Below are positions 21,908 to 35,932 of a stretch of DNA of 64,000 nucleotides, piece after piece. The notes beneath the pieces are model-generated. The model ran no database searches, was not told the DNA's origin, and was given only the letters and a program-made list of their open reading frames with translations. This stretch comes from Meandrina meandrites. Taxonomy: Eukaryota; Cnidaria; Anthozoa; Scleractinia; Meandrinidae. Where the stretch lies: assembly GCA_963693305.1 (NCBI GenBank), contig OY855912.1, forward strand, positions 2,616,001-2,680,000, written 5' to 3'. Numbering within the stretch: position 1 is the first letter of the stretch; each line of letters opens with the position of its first letter. The translations under genes and the position numbers were made by a program.

Positions 21908-22449
21908 CTTGACATTTTTGATACTGTCTCTGATATTTTGAGATTATCATGATATTTTGATAATATCATGATATATCAAAATATCAGACTCCATCAGAGA
22001 CAAACTCTTCTTATCAAATTCTTGAGATTTTTGATAGTCTTTCTGATATTTTGAGAATATCACGATATCAGTGATAAAATATCAAACTCCATCTGATATC
22101 TTAGGCAATGGGGAATATCAAAATATCATTGCCTTTTATCACTCTCAAAATATCATGATATTATCAAAAATAAAAAGAAGAAATGTACGAGAAAAAAATT
22201 GATTTATCTAAAATGATAGGAGAGAATGATATTTTGATATTCCGCAATACCGCACCTCTCTCTGGTTTTCACTGTCACGCCACAAAAAAGTAAATCCAAA
22301 GCTATTGAGTGAAAAAACTCAAGAATATTATAGGTTGTAGAAAATTACTAGATATTCTGTTTGTCCAAGTCCCGGGTTTGTACGGTATTCCCTACTCGAG
22401 TCATCCGTCAAAATGTTCCACACAAATTTACAGAGCACAGTATGGAAAC

Positions 22450-22487
22450 GCCATGTTGGTGCCCATGCAGTTGGACACCAACATGGC
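22450..22487. repeat. 12-bp-arm hairpin
   Basis: GCCATGTTGGTG (22450-22461) and its exact complement CACCAACATGGC (22476-22487) are separated by 14 bases. It is probably the centre of a decayed fold-back element. Confidence 0.6.
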
Positions 22488-22764
22488 GGCCGGAAATCAA
22501 TGAAAACATCTGGAATTCACTTCTGCTATAAAAGGCAGTTATATCACTCTCATGAACAAGTAAGCATTCACATAAACACTTCTCACAAAACGTCAACTGT
22601 TCAGATTGTTAAAAATCGTATGATAAGGCATTATTTTGAAGCATATGTGACAGACTTCTGGCGGCCATCTTGATGTCGTGTGGCGTGAAATTCCGAAATT
22701 CAAAATGGTCTATCTTAAAGACGGCGGCTGCTATCGCGCTAAAAACCTTCAATAAGATATATAT

Positions 22765-22988
22765 TAAGGATGTCTAATAGCCAGTTAAGGATAAAAACTC
22801 AGGGGTCTTGCGATTCTGGATTTTAGAATTTTGATGACGTCACGTGAAAAGGCAGAAATTGAAAAAAGCCATTAAAGTCGATTTTAACTCGTTAAACAAG
22901 CCAATACACGGTCACTTATCAAACTTGGCCTATTGTTATGGTTTGAATTTTCTAACACAATGAAGCTATTGTTGTCCATCCTTAGGGA
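22765..22988. mobile_element. Possible MITE
   Basis: The left end TTAAGGATGTCTAATAGCC and the right end, whose complement is CTAAGGATGGACAACAATAGC, are similar inverted ends about 220 bases apart. A TGACGTCACGTG site lies inside. Borders and target duplication are uncertain. Confidence 0.4.
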
Positions 22989-23094
22989 TTTTCCTGTTCG
23001 GTGTCGCCAAATTGCACTCGGGTTAAATCGGATCCAGTCGGCACATTGCTGATGATGACATTTTTGTTCCTAACGGGGGCCTACTACAGAAAGC

Positions 23095-23370
23095 ACAGTT
23101 CAGACTAACAAGTTTGAATGAAAAGCTAAGCGAGGTCAGATGTTCAAAGCGTCGGTTCGCATTTAAAGTAAGGCGAGGTTTTATGTTCAAGGTCGGCTCG
23201 TTGTTCACAAGTATAAATAAAAAAGTTAAGCAAGGTTCCATGTTCGAAGCATCGGTTGGAATGCGCGCAGGATAAGCGAGGTTTCATGTTCTAAGCGTCG
23301 GTTGGAATGTTCACAAGTTTGAATAAAAAAGTTAAGCGAGGCTTTATCTGCTTAAAGTTTGAATAAAAAG
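23095..23370. repeat. Degenerate tandem repeat, about 65-70 bp unit
   Basis: The motif CACAAGTTTGAATAAAAA, then GTTAAGCGAGGTTTCATGTT, then CAAAGCGTCGGTTGGAAT recurs about four times with deletions. An isolated further unit is at 24166-24240, inside the neighbouring inverted-repeat element. It is an old minisatellite. Confidence 0.65.
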
Positions 23371-23672
23371 TTCAGCCAATAAAATTGATGACATTTACGT
23401 ACGCAATAGCGAAATAACAATGTAGCCGTGTTTGAAAGTGGAATTAAAATTAAAATTGGCCTCGACCAAGAGAAAATGAAGGTAGAAATAGAAGCTCATT
23501 TTTTTCCTCTCATGCAGAGTGGTTATGAATTTCCCCTATCCTTGGATATCCAAACAAAGCTTTGAGAGCGAGATTGACATGCTGGTCATATGCGGACTCA
23601 ACTATTAAATGTTTTTATTCACCAAAACGTCGATTTTGTTTAAAACTTGTATGGATATACATAGGCTTGAAA

Positions 23673-25136
23673 TGCAGGTGTGACTTTGTCTCGCGGGATG
23701 AAGGTGATTAACATATTTTGGAGTCAAAATATTATTTTGTAAAATAAAAAAGCTGGAAATTAATATCTTATTAGCAAAGCACTAGTTTAAGCGGTTGTTA
23801 CAACGAGTACCAATTCACTGGAAATTGTCTCCGTTACTCTCTAATTAGTTACCCTAACTCTAGGTGCAGCTAACTCTAACTTTTGGAAAACGAATCCATA
23901 ACGTCTTCAGTGACTTTCAAAAGCAAACAATTAAGGAAGTGCTTAGAACAATCTATAGGGATCTTTTGTGGAAATCCAAACCAAGGTTAATAGACAAACC
24001 CAAACATGACCACTGATGCAAGTTACTTTTCAAAAACGAAAACGAAATAGAACTAAGCGCTTGAGGTTACAAACTCTTTGTGCGGGCTTTCGGGCCCTGA
24101 ATCACAAGACTCGCACGGAAGCTACGAAATAATAAGCAACTGATAAACTAAACGTCGTGCGGTTCGAATGTTCACCAGTTTGAATAAAAAGCTAAGCGAG
24201 GTTTCATGTTCAAAGCGTCTGTTCGCATCTTCACAAGTTTGACTTTCATTTCACAAATTTCACAAATAACTTTCAAGTAATATCCTATATATTTAAGACA
24301 TAAAAAAGCTCCGATCCTAATCCTGCCTGAGACTTTTACCTCAAAATATATCTCAACTCTCCAACTGAACGCACAGCTATTGCTTTGCGGTGTATTACTC
24401 CCAAAATCGATAACTTTGGCGGAAATTATTGTAGCTAGATATCAGTTTGGTGTTCGAGTGCCTTTGGCTTTGCGTGTAGGATTTTTATCCAAATTGAAAA
24501 TTTAACCAAGCGCTTCTCTGATAAAAAATAAGACAAAGTTGTTTTAACCGACTGAGTCTGAAGACTCTGCAGGCTTAGACTTACAGAAATGTGTTTGCAA
24601 GCGGACATTTCCACGCGGAATTATTAAAATGAAAATTCCTCACTTCGAATTTTCAAAGAATTATCTTGCCTTACAGATGAAAACGTGTCTTTTCTTTTTT
24701 GTAAAGCGTCCCACTGAACCAATAATTCTATCATAAAGGAAGTTCAGTCTTTCATTGACGCAATTGGTAACTATGGCGACAAATAACACGGAATTTCTTG
24801 AAAGGAATAATATTGGAATAATATTGATATTTTGTCAGCTGCTCCTGTTTCCGAGAAAAAAACTCATTTTCTCTTGTCTCTTGTCAACAGTTTTTGATAC
24901 AGTCTTTATTAAGGTAATTAGAGAGTAACGGAAACAATTTTCAATGACTTGGTACTCGTTTTATCCAAATTAGTTTTAACAACCGCTAAAATTTAAGCGA
25001 GTGCTTTGCTAATAAGATGTTTAATTTCTAATTATGTCTAGCTTTTCTTCTTTTGCAAAATTATATTTTGACTCCAACATATGTTAATCACCCTCATCCC
25101 GCGAGAAAAAAGATAGCTGTCAAAGTCACACCTGCA
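23673..25136. mobile_element. Long-terminal-inverted-repeat element, about 1.46 kb
   Basis: The left end (23673 to about 23870, starting TGCAGGTGTGACTTTG) and the right end (about 24905-25136, ending CAAAGTCACACCTGCA) are imperfect inverted repeats of about 200-230 bases. Shared pieces include GATTAACATAT, TCTTATTAGCAAAGCACT and CCGTTACTCTCTAATTA in complement. The interior is non-coding. It is probably a decayed non-autonomous DNA transposon. Confidence 0.7.
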
Positions 25137-28100
25137 GTTCGTTTGCTGCTACACATTTGCAGATTTCAAGCTTTGTTTTCACAGTTCCCTTTTACATTCT
25201 CGTTCCCCTAGATATGGGTAACGCGGGCTCTGGAGACCCATTGTACATCACCGGCTTACCTACTATATTGAGTTGTTCTATTCCGAACTTTCAAGTTCGG
25301 TTGTGAAGGCGCCATCATGGCCAGAGTTTGTTTGGCTTTATGGGGGCGAGGGAAGCCAGAGTAGTTTGATGACGCGCTACAAGGATATAACTGTGCGGAA
25401 AGAGACCAGTTGACTTGTATTCAGTTTAGGAGTCTTTGAATTCTATAAGGCTTTGTCTCAAACTTCCTCCACCCCACTTCCTTTTAGATGTGTCCAAGCT
25501 ACAACAATCACTCCCACACCCTCCCCCACAAAGCCTTGGTTTGTAACACTCATCGTTTCCGAAGAATTTTGAATTTCGCGCTCGGTGATCCTGGCTACGC
25601 GTCAGTGATTCCTAACTATTGCCTTAGAAACAATACAGCCCCTTTCAGTCAAACAATAGTTAAGGCCGTAAAAGGAGCCAAAATTCTAACCGAAAGTTTG
25701 ATACGCCAAGAACAAGCAAAAGGAAAAGTCATATTTGAACTAAGTTAATTGCGCTCTTGTACTTTTAATTTGTCCCTTTTCGACAGGGCTGTCCACAGTT
25801 GCAAATGTGAGCGCAGAAATACTAGCATACTTCTTTTGATACATTACCTTCGTTTCAAGAACTAGGGATATTCAAGCTAGTGAAATTTACACACAAAAAC
25901 TTACCACAAGTTCATACACCTGCAACATTATTATATATATTTTTTAATGTTAGAAAGTTTTACTGCCTCAGGTTTTGAACAAAAACTTCTTCCGACTGGT
26001 TTATTTTAACCTTAAGAAAATACGAAATGTTTGTATTTTAGCCGCTTTTACAAGATAATGTCAATAATCATAGCAAAATACAAACACATTAGGCTAAGTT
26101 TTAAAAAGTACCTGTTTATGAGTTCAGCCCCCAAAAGTTCGAGATTTGCTTTCGCTTTCGAAGACAAGTTAAAATGAACGTTTACACAATCAATTTACAC
26201 GCATTTTGATGACTGTGCTGTGTTAGAAGACGCTTTAAAATCGTCCTTATCTTGGTCTTGTACTAAATGCCATAAACGCAACTAATATCTGGCACCGAAA
26301 AATTCGACCAATAAAATAGTAGCCAAAGTTCACTTTAGAAGAATATTTTTAATGGTCAAAGGAGGGTTTTAAGTGTTTATTAATCTTGAAAGCGCCTCGG
26401 GCATTCATCTTTCGATATCTGAGAGATATTTTCATTCATTACCGTTAGTGGCAAAGGTGTATCTGCCTGATTATAGCATTTTAAATACTGTCATTATCGA
26501 TCAACGATCTTAGTACTTGCTATGTCCTAATAGCTATTAGCGTATTAAGAACATACGTCTTTCTTTGACTAATCGTTCACATCAATAGCAAACAAATAAT
26601 ATGTTAGATGTAAAGCGATTATTGTGTAATACATGGGAAGCTAGCGAATTAATTAGAATTATATAACGGCGCATAGGAAAAGCGTCGTAATTGACAAAAA
26701 AAAATCCCAGAACTAACCTTAAAATAAACATATTTGTAACAGCCCTGGCAAACGGACAAACATTGGTATAAGTGAACGTGAGAGCATTTTTTTCCATTTC
26801 CTCGAGAGGCTGACAATAGTTGTAAAATATCAAAGTAAACCGGACGTGATCAATATTGAGCTGATGTTGAAGTGTACGTCAAAGATTCTTCGGATCACTG
26901 CTACTAATATCTACATGCCAGAAATGCTGTTCTTTGATGCCTAATAACTAAGTTTATTAAACATCTTCCCTTCCAAAAGTTATGTCGAACTTTACATAAC
27001 TCGAAGAGCTGGTAAAAAAAATCGAGATGTTTGTTTTCAATCGCGATATATATGGGCAGGACAGACCAGTTTTGCGCCTTCCCCCCCCCCCCCCCCCCCC
27101 CGCCATTTTGAGTTGTTGCGCAAACAAGGGGCGAAAATGTTTGTATATGGAAATCGAAGCCCAAGACAATTTCCGTAAAATTTCCGCAAAGCACATGTGA
27201 CAAAAAGATACCTGTAAGGGTCTGTAAGAAGGTTTGACAGCTCTAATGTATTCGAATGTAGAAGCTAAGTGCTGAAAGGCGTGCACTGCGTTGTGTTGTC
27301 AGGTTTTCATGTTGTTTATAGGACTCTATATGATCGTGGGAAAATGTACCCACAAAATGCGCAAACCAAAAATGCGACCGCACAGTTTTGTCGAATGAAA
27401 ATGATTAATCAAATTTTACCAGCAGCAAATGTTTTACCACATACCTTAAGCTCTATCGATCGTCAGTACTTCAGCAGTTTTAGGAAAGTAATCTTTTGAT
27501 GCTGGATTTTCATAAAAACAGCGTCACTGTATTTCACTCGCCTTTTCCCTAAAAGTGCGGAAAACCGCAAACGTAACTGTTTCACCTCACTGACATCATG
27601 TATGTAAGATTAAAATGTAAACAAGCACGACCTTAAAGTTTAAGCCCAAACAGATCCACGTTGCATTGTCTATTGAAACTATGAGAATTGGTAGTCAAAC
27701 ATATTGTTATACTCCTTAATTCTTTACATTTTCAACCTATATGTGGGCCTTTCCACGTACGAAATTACAAACTACGTGCATACGGAAACCATATAATCAG
27801 TTTTCTCAGGCATTGAGAAAAGTCTTCCTAAAAAACTAAGCAGAACACAAAACTGTTTGAAATTCAGTTCTTGTCAGTTTTGCGATAAAATCACTTTTAA
27901 GAATGAGATGCAAACATGATAATTCTGTGCATTTTAGAATGGAAACGATATAATTAAGTTGATTGTCAAAAGCTTGATTAATTGAGCTTCCTATATTTTT
28001 TCCTCCTTTGACAAATTGCTTCTTGAAATACTTACAAATAGCTGTAGAGTGATAATTACTCAGCGTCCACCATACATCGTAGGCACGAAATCACTTACTT

Positions 28101-28967
28101 TCATAGGACGTGCATGTTTATCATTTATGAAGATATCATGATATTGCAACAAAGCTTTGCTTTAGGAACCGTGCCCACTGTTGCTAAGGAGAAATGGACC
28201 TGTCGTACAGTGATGTTTTCTAGGCCCGCTTCCATTATGTTGGAGGAGAGATAGATGAATTAGTGTCTTTTTTTAAAAGCTTCACTACTCGCAGTAGATT
28301 TGCCGAATTACCCATTACACCGCAGCGGCTGCAGTGCTGATTATGATTGACACACGGTAACGTAAAAGGCCTGAGACAAGTTTTCCTTCGCGTCTAAAAT
28401 GGGCTTGGTGAAATAATGGGCCATTTTTTGGCCGTTTGCGAAGGCGAACACGCATTGTGCCAGCAGAAACAAGAATTTTCGAGTATGCAGAATTTGAGCG
28501 AATGTAATTATAAAATACAAAAAAAAAAATCAGTAAACTTGAAATATGATTAATTTAACTTCAACACATGGAAGGGTAAGAAAAGAAAAGAAATCTAGAG
28601 TACAAAGAACGCACAGATTAAAAATATTACGAAATACAATCATTGATATTAATCACAAAATTATACTCTTTTTTGTAACAACATTCCTATTTTTTTAAGA
28701 TCTGAGCCTAAAGTGTTCTTAAAGTGTTCTTATGGGTTAGGACAATGTTGGTTCCATGTTGGATTTGAATAAAGATTCATTTAGTACATATATTTGTAAC
28801 TCACAACAAATGGGAAAGAATAAAATTCGTTCTTACCCAAATTTTAGCCTTGGGATCGTTCCTAGGATGTTCTTAAATTTTAGCTTTTCTCAGCCCCGAC
28901 ATTCTTATCAAAAGGGTCTTTTATAAAAAAAAAAGTGTATCCCCAATGCCCAATAGCGTCGTTACAG
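25137..28967. other. Intergenic, no recognised gene
   Basis: The only coding hint is an ATG frame at 25488-25748 (86 codons) that follows a pyrimidine tract ending in TTTTAG. It has no recognised domain, so I do not call it a gene. A run of 21 C lies at 27081-27101. The rest is AT-rich with no clear element. Confidence 0.5.
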
Positions 28968-29140
28968 CGGTGTGTGCAGAGATTTCACTCCAGTTAGTCT
29001 GAATAACACTCTGGTTAACCTGAAAACCCCCCGAATAGCCTGTTCATGGTAAGCTCCCATAATGGTGATGGCAACACGATATCCCACTTAACAAAAATTC
29101 CGCAAGCCAGCTGGTTGCAGTCTGCATTTGTCTTACACCG
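28968..29140. mobile_element. MITE, Mutator-like, third copy
   Basis: The ends CGGTGTGTGCAGAG and the complement of CGGTGTAAGACAAATGCAGA match the element at 2628-2796. Flanks are TCGTTACAG (28959-28967) and TCATTACGG (29141-29149), a 9-base duplication with two mismatches. The interior has the same TTAGTCTGAATAA and GGTTAACCTGAA repeats. It is older than the other copies, judging by its divergence. Confidence 0.7.
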
Positions 29141-32100
29141 TCATTACGGTAAAAAAGAATCACTGTCACTAAAATTCAACCTACGAGGACAATTAAAGTT
29201 AACATTTTAACATTATACGAGCAGAATCTGAGCTTTATTTGAGCAGAATCTTGAGCAGAATAGGCAATACTCGGGAGCGACACGCAGTTCTAACAGGCCA
29301 AGTTACGAGTATAATTTAGCAAACAGTTCTAAAGGTGACGAAGGAAAAGCATTCTATAACTTACCAAGTTTCTTGTAAAATCGGACAATTAGATCGCCTT
29401 CCCCGAAACGTCACGTTTTCTCTCAAAGCTTCGGCACTTGGCCAGTTAACGTCCGACGATTTCTCAGGCACGCGTAGCTAGTACTTCCGTCTTTAAACTA
29501 AGCCGCCAGATGAAGTTTGCTAACAATTCGAGATCGAATTGTGATTTGAACCTTGGCTAAGACAAGATCGATTTGGCCATTAATCTTATGCCTAATAAAA
29601 CAACTGTAGTTTAACTATCGATTCAAACAATCCTTCTCACGGATGAAAATGATATTAGTTTGTATATTAGCTGGTCACTGACTAACTATGGGAAGCTTTG
29701 ATGTTTGTTATGATGTCATTCGTGTTATATCGCAACATTTATTATATTGGCTTTAACAAAGATAGCCTTTGTGGTTTATTCAGATTTGCATTTTTAATTC
29801 TTTCCGCTCAAATAATATAAAAAAAAAACTAAGAGGAAAAATGTGTTTTGTTGATTTTGTTTTGCTTCCTACATTCACTCGCTCGGGATCATATTTGACA
29901 ACTCTGGGCGGAATGGTCACAAAAGCAAAATTTCTGTTAAAAACACTAATCTGGGATTCAAAGTTGATCGAGGGTTAATTTTATCTGGTGTATAAACGGC
30001 TTTTGGGAGTAAATGTTTTGGGAATTTGAGATTAGACGACGGCAATACTGAAGGATAAAAAGAAACAATAGAAAACCTCACTGAAAATGTTTTAAAATAC
30101 ACTCGCGTGCTAATCATGTATGGGTTATTTTAATCGAGCGGGTCCTATTCAGTAAGCAATATTTAATGACATCAGCCATCCCTGCACTAGCTAACAGCTT
30201 CTACTGGCAAGTCTTTGGCACGAACCTTTTTACGGTTTAACCAGTCGTCTTTACATCGTGTTTACTTAGGAACTAGACGCTTTTCTTTTAGAGCTTTGCA
30301 CGAAAGAAACACCTCGGATCGTTTTGGCGTTTCTGACGTGTGGCCGTTTGGGCGCGGGTTAATTCCAGGTTGTTTGTGAAACTTCTGCACAGCTCTCCAA
30401 AAAACTTCCTTAGCACTACGGAATTTTTTTAGATCGACGCCAGTGGTCCAGATTCGCAATATTATCAGTTTTGCTTATTTTTTCACGCCCTTGCCTCTGA
30501 ATAAACGTGGAAACACTTTACAAAAACATTTTTTTGGCCTCAGTTAAAAGTGCCATTTCATTCAACTTTTCTCACCTTATATCAGCAGAGTGTATTAACT
30601 GTAAATAAAACTAAATTGATTGCAAGACTGGTAGTACGACAGAAGGGCAAAATTTATTTCTGCCGTCATAACATATCCCATTTTTGCGTTGTTCCATTCT
30701 TTCGTGTTTGGTAACTTTCCTTGTGTCCATTCCCGTGTAATTGCTATTAAAACTTGTAGCTGTAATAATCTTCATTTTTTTCTTTTTATAGCTGTATTTT
30801 ATTGCACCATTTATTGCGTTATTGTTGTTGTCTTACCCGCTCCTGGAAGGAAGACAAAGTGGGGCCTCATCGAAGGTGAGATTAATTTCTGAGCATACTT
30901 GAGGAGGAAGGACTCGGCCGTTTGTACGTTGTATGTGATTTTCCAATGCATGAGCTTTTGAAGTTTGCTGCAAGGAAGACATCTCGAGCTGACGATTAAT
31001 TTTCTTAAGCTTGCCAATTTGTGAAAGCTTTAGAAAGAGACTGGAAGAACTTGCATTGACTTTTTGTTGTTCAGAGTAATGTTCTCTTTCTTATTGAACA
31101 ACGCGATATGGGAGATGTTTTGACGGCAGAAATTACAAGACAATAAAACTTATGTTTGAATAATTTAGTTTAGTTTATAGTTCACCGTTGTGGTTGATAC
31201 AATAAATGCAATTTTGCATCTGTTGAATACTGCTACATGAACATTTCACATAGTTAAATTTCAATTTACAACTTCAACTTCACTTATTTAATTATTTTTG
31301 TTGAAAACAAGAGCCAGTGTAAATTTTCCCAATAAAGGGACATTTTAATCAAGGTACATTTTATGGAATGATTCGTAAATAATTTATTTAATAATTTATC
31401 GTCTTGTAGTTTCTGCCCTCATAAGATATCATGTTGTCCCCGTTTTTCTTGTTATCTTCCTTGTGTCCTTTTTCGTGTAATTGTTATTCAAAACTTGTAA
31501 CTGTAATTATCGTCATTTTCTTTTTTCCATAGCTGTATTTTTTTGCACGTCTATTATGTTGTGTATTACCACTTAATTGCTAGTAACATTTATTGTATTG
31601 TATTGTATTTTTATTTTGATTCCTTTTTTTGTAAAAAGCTATTAACTTTAAAATATATATTGGCTTTTGGGATTAATTTTGTCACAGCTATTCACTAAAG
31701 CCTTTTAAAACCTATTGAAGTACCAAGGCTATACAAAATTAATTCTCCTTTGTATATAACTTCCATTGACGTTTCCTCGTATATTTGTCATCAATCACTT
31801 GAAAGTGAAAGTTCCGACACACAGCGAAAAGACTCGGCAAACGGTTTCGAAACATATAGAAGCTACCAGTAGTTGATTCCGCAAAACTTTGTTGGACGCA
31901 GTTCCCGTTCGGCTGTGAGAATGAATCGCTGAGTCATCACAGTCCGTTCATTTCTTGTTTTCGTTTACACTTGCAGTGTGTTGTATTGGAAACAATTCTT
32001 AATCAATGTTTTTTTTTAAGGAAATATTTTAATAATTACGAAGCTGTTGATTTAAATTGTGGTAAAAACAATTCACGGTCGCTTGATAACACACGATACT

Positions 32101-32929
32101 AACCTGACGTGAACCGGCAGTATTCGCTAGCATCAGGGCGGATATGAATCAGCCCCTAATTGTACATATTCGGGTAAAAAATGCATTAAATTTGGTTCCG
32201 ATGAAAGTGCAAATAACAGGATATTTTTCTTAAAGGATTTGCATGATTGATTTTGTTAATTAAAACTTCTTAAATGTTTGTTCATAAAGCCGTAATGTTT
32301 GCTTCGGACGAAGATCATTTGTTTTGAGAGAACCGAAGATCAACAAACAGTAATATCAGTTTTGTACTCTTCTAAAAGGACTGGCGTATCAATTATCCTT
32401 ACTTATATTAGGGACATATTTTCAAAACCCAAGCCGTTTTATTCAAATTTTATACGCCAACGTTTAAACACGACATAGTGCAATTATTATACGTAAGGAC
32501 TATTGTAATTCCCACTTAGTGTATTCGTATTTTAAGCTTTACCAAGCAGAAAACTATTTTTGCTGCCAATAAGCCAGCAGCAAGTTTTAAGCTCAAGCAA
32601 TATAGTCTGGTTATAAACTAAGACTTATAAAACCTTGATAAACACAATGTCACGAGTTATTAAATCTCGAGAATCAATTGATTTGTATACGAACTGCACT
32701 TTTTTAAAAGTGATGTTCTAACCGAAGCCTAACGCGAAACCTAACCTGGAAAAAACAGTGCCTCTATAATTAATAAAACATAGCGTTGTTCCAGTTTTGT
32801 TGTCGCAAGAATCGCATGAAAGAGAGAGACTACCAAAGCACTCGTGACGAAACAACTTCCGCCAAACGCTTTGCCTTAGCAGAATTAAATCACAACTAAT
32901 CCTTTTTACTCGACACTGATCTTGTTCTC
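29141..32929. other. Intergenic with an old segment duplication
   Basis: No gene is supported. Segments 30640-30830 and 31390-31560 are diverged direct copies sharing CTTTCCTTGTGTCC, CGTGTAATTG, AAAACTTGTA and TAGCTGTATTT in the same order. The first copy contains a possible acceptor (TTTTTATAG) and donor (GAAGGTGAG) around a short open frame, but the second copy does not keep it open. The rest is AT-rich. Confidence 0.5.
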
Positions 32930-33330
32930 TCTACGTCATTAGAAGCCTTTCACCTACCTTTTCGGAAAAAAAATGCAAGTTCAAAATATAAATGAGTTCT
33001 GTAAAATCTTCGCTGTATTCAGGCAGCAGCCAGCTTGGTTCGATCGCCGAAGTCATAAAAACTGTCAATGAAAACTAATCAACAGAGCATAAAATTTATT
33101 AATTGTATTTATTTATTCTGCGGTTCCAGACCTGTCATGGTGGGAACCATTTATTCGACAACAGACGGAGTTCGGAGAGAACGATCGATCACGCTGCCGT
33201 AAAGAGAAAACAATCAATTTACTGCAAACTTCTGTAGAACTTAATTGCCAACCCTTATCTAATGGTTCAAGACTGTTTATGTGTAATCTGCGCATATTAC
33301 TGATGTGAAAACTTGGGAGGTTTTTAACGA
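32930..33330. repeat. Old duplicated segment, copy 1
   Basis: This matches 36060-36450 in order: CACCTACCTTTTC, then AAATTTATTAATTGTATTTATTTATTCTG, then the TCATGGTG segment, and finally ATTACTGATGTGAAA. The two lie about 3.1 kb apart in the same orientation. No coding content is evident. Confidence 0.55.
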
Positions 33331-33419
33331 ACTCAAGCTAACACGAGAAACAAAATTACACACAGCTGTGTCCGAGCTGTTTGTTTTTGTTTGGCTTCAT
33401 GGTGGGATGGTTTGATTTG

Positions 33420-33683
33420 GGAGGGATCGAACATTGCTTATAAGGGGCTTATATTATTGCCTTGATCCATATTATTGCCTTGACACTCTTTGGGCTTGCC
33501 ACTATGGTCTTTTCGACCCACGTGGTCAAGCTAAGCCCGAAGAAGACCCTTCTGTGAGAATTGATGGCATTAGAACTGCCTTCATTGTCAGTTGACGATT
33601 TGATTTGTATCCACTTTTTATTACGTGTACCCAATTACTTTGTAAGGCACCATTGAGCTTTTGGAAATGGCGCTATACTTGAA

Positions 33684-33736
<53 letters not shown>

Positions 33737-33752
33737 ATTATTATTATTATTG
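33420..33752 (+). repeat. SINE-like 3' tail with (TTA)n
   Basis: The 3' part reads TTTGTAAGGCACCATTGAGC and ATGGCGCTATACTTG before a TTA trinucleotide run (about 33686-33752). This resembles the tail of the SINE at 17996-18425. The 5' part near 33490-33550 has a short inverted repeat around GACCCACGTGGTC. Confidence 0.6.
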
Positions 33753-34009
33753 TATCATTTTTATAAGATCCTAAACGCTAAAAGAACCATTGACACTGTA
33801 TTGATTTTTTAGCCTTGAAACCCTTTTCCGACGATTGAGGACAAAATTACCCCCCGATTTGTTGGTTGATGATAGGAAGTCCTTCTCGATCGGTTTGATA
33901 ATTCAAAGTTTTTTAACGACACCAAAAAACTAAGTTCACGTGCTGGTTTAACATTTATTTAGTATTTGATACACAGTTGACAGTAACAAATAGTAGAAAA
34001 TTTCATTGA
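33753..34009. other. Intergenic, nothing recognised
   Basis: AT-rich sequence without gene or repeat that I can define. Confidence 0.4.
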
Positions 34010-35180
34010 TTGGAGTGGCTAGTTAAAAATAAGGCTGTTTTCAAGCGCCATGATGCTTATTAAACTCCGTGGAGAACCAATTTATTTCGCGACATTGATT
34101 TATCATAAACACGTGTCGTTATTATTATTATTGCATCATTTCACGTGTCAAACATCGAGAAAACCAAAGGCCGTGAAACAAAAATAGCGAACAGCAACGG
34201 GATCAAAACTTCATTGGCATGAATCGGTTTAAACAACTTGGCTTTTGTAAAACGTTTTGAGGGAATAATGAAGAATTAAAAGTTGCTTTTTCTATGCTTC
34301 AGTTTTGGCATAGAGGAGGCAAGATCGTGCCTTGAGGGTCTATGGCCATGTCCCCTAGAAAATTTAAGCTTCCGGGCTTGTTCAACTGGGGATTACGGAG
34401 GGGGGAGGCGGGGGGGGGGGGGGGGGAGAGAGGGGAGAATTAAATTTTTAATTAAATATTTTTTCGATAATTTTACTTTAAATTAATAACTATATTGAAC
34501 TTACAATTTTTGGTTAAAATCTAGACGAGGGAAGTGCTTACAACAGCTACGGCCCGCCGTGCTTGTGATAAGAGTGCTCTCGAGTTTGTGCTCTCCCACA
34601 AAGAAAACCCGAACAGCTTACTTAACACTTTAGTGATTGCCCTTTTCAGACTGTTCACGATGGTAAAGAGTATAAAAAGGTGTTTTTTATTTATTTCACG
34701 ACGATATATCATAAACACACTGGGTTAACACTGAACACTTCACAGAGCACATTACAAATAGGGAAAAAATCATTTGTCGCGGTTGACGGGTAATATTCAG
34801 GCTGTTTGAAGCATGACGTATGTTTGACCCCATGGAGACATTGTTATTTATTTCATGGCATTGATATATCATGCCATAATTTAACAGACTAAGCACGTGT
34901 TAATATCGAGAGACTAAAGGCTGGAAACACAAAATGGCGGTCAACGGGCACACAACCTACAAGCATGCATGGTTATAAACAACCTAGTTTTTGAGAAAAC
35001 GTGTATGGAATACGAATGAGTCGAAAACTGTTTTATTTACCCTGTGAAGAGTTCAATGTAGATATCCTATGCCTTCTCAGCAAGCAAAACGGAAAAAGCA
35101 ACGGGATCACCAAATGTGCTGATATGCTTTTTATCAACTTGGGTTTTGGAGAACGTGAATAGAATACTGATGAGTAAAGT
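34010..35180. repeat. Decayed direct repeats
   Basis: Blocks at about 34130-34270, 34890-35020 and 35080-35175 share an ordered set of pieces: CACGTGT with an ATCGAGA-like segment, AGCAACGGGATCA or AACGGGCACA, AACAACTTGG and GAAAACGTGTATGGAATAC. They are old, partly overlapping direct repeats. A G-rich run is at about 34396-34430. Confidence 0.5.
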
Positions 35181-35932
35181 CTGGTCTTTTAAGTTTAACG
35201 CTCCCTGTACTTCAATTCAGTAAATTACAGAATTTTTTTCATTGAAACTTTTGCCAGTCCTCGCCTTACTGGACAATCCAATAAACTAGGCGAAAGCGCT
35301 AAAAATTTGGTGAGTAAGTGCATGTCTCATAAAGATTTACGAACATTTTCTTTCTAACAGAGTGGAAGTGCTGTATAATGGTTAGTAGTATAAATTAATA
35401 AATTATATAGTAGGAAATCGACAAGGTTCATTTTCCACGGTAAAAGCAGATAGGTAATCAATCCCAAGTGATGTCTGCCTTGAGTATAATTACATGTAAA
35501 TTCAAAACGCAGCAAAGCGCCCAAAGTGCAAGAGAAAAGCGACTAGGTAGTTAATATTCTGTTGGAGAAAGAAAAGTGGCTTGTTATTGAGAATTAAGAG
35601 GTTTTTATTTGTTCTTAATACTCTGCAAACCTTTTATTATAGTAAGTCATTGTCTGAAGTGCATTGAAAAGGTCGACGTTTGATAATGTCATTTACTTTC
35701 CAATCTCTCGGAAATAACATTTATTTTATCGTCATTTTCAGCTCTTCAAGCCGAAGGTAAAGGATGAGTCAGCAAACAAATTGCAACTCAGTTAAGAAAA
35801 CGGTCGTCCATTTTTAAGCTTCTCCAGACCATTATGGTCAGTCCAGATCATTCTGTTTCTTCTTTGTTGAGTTGAATAAAGATTCAATCCTAAACGTTGA
35901 GACACTCTTGCTAATGTTATATTTAATTTCAG

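Noticed and set aside
25488..25748. Protein-coding gene of 86 residues
   Set aside because: It has an ATG and a possible acceptor before it but no domain, signal peptide or conserved partner.
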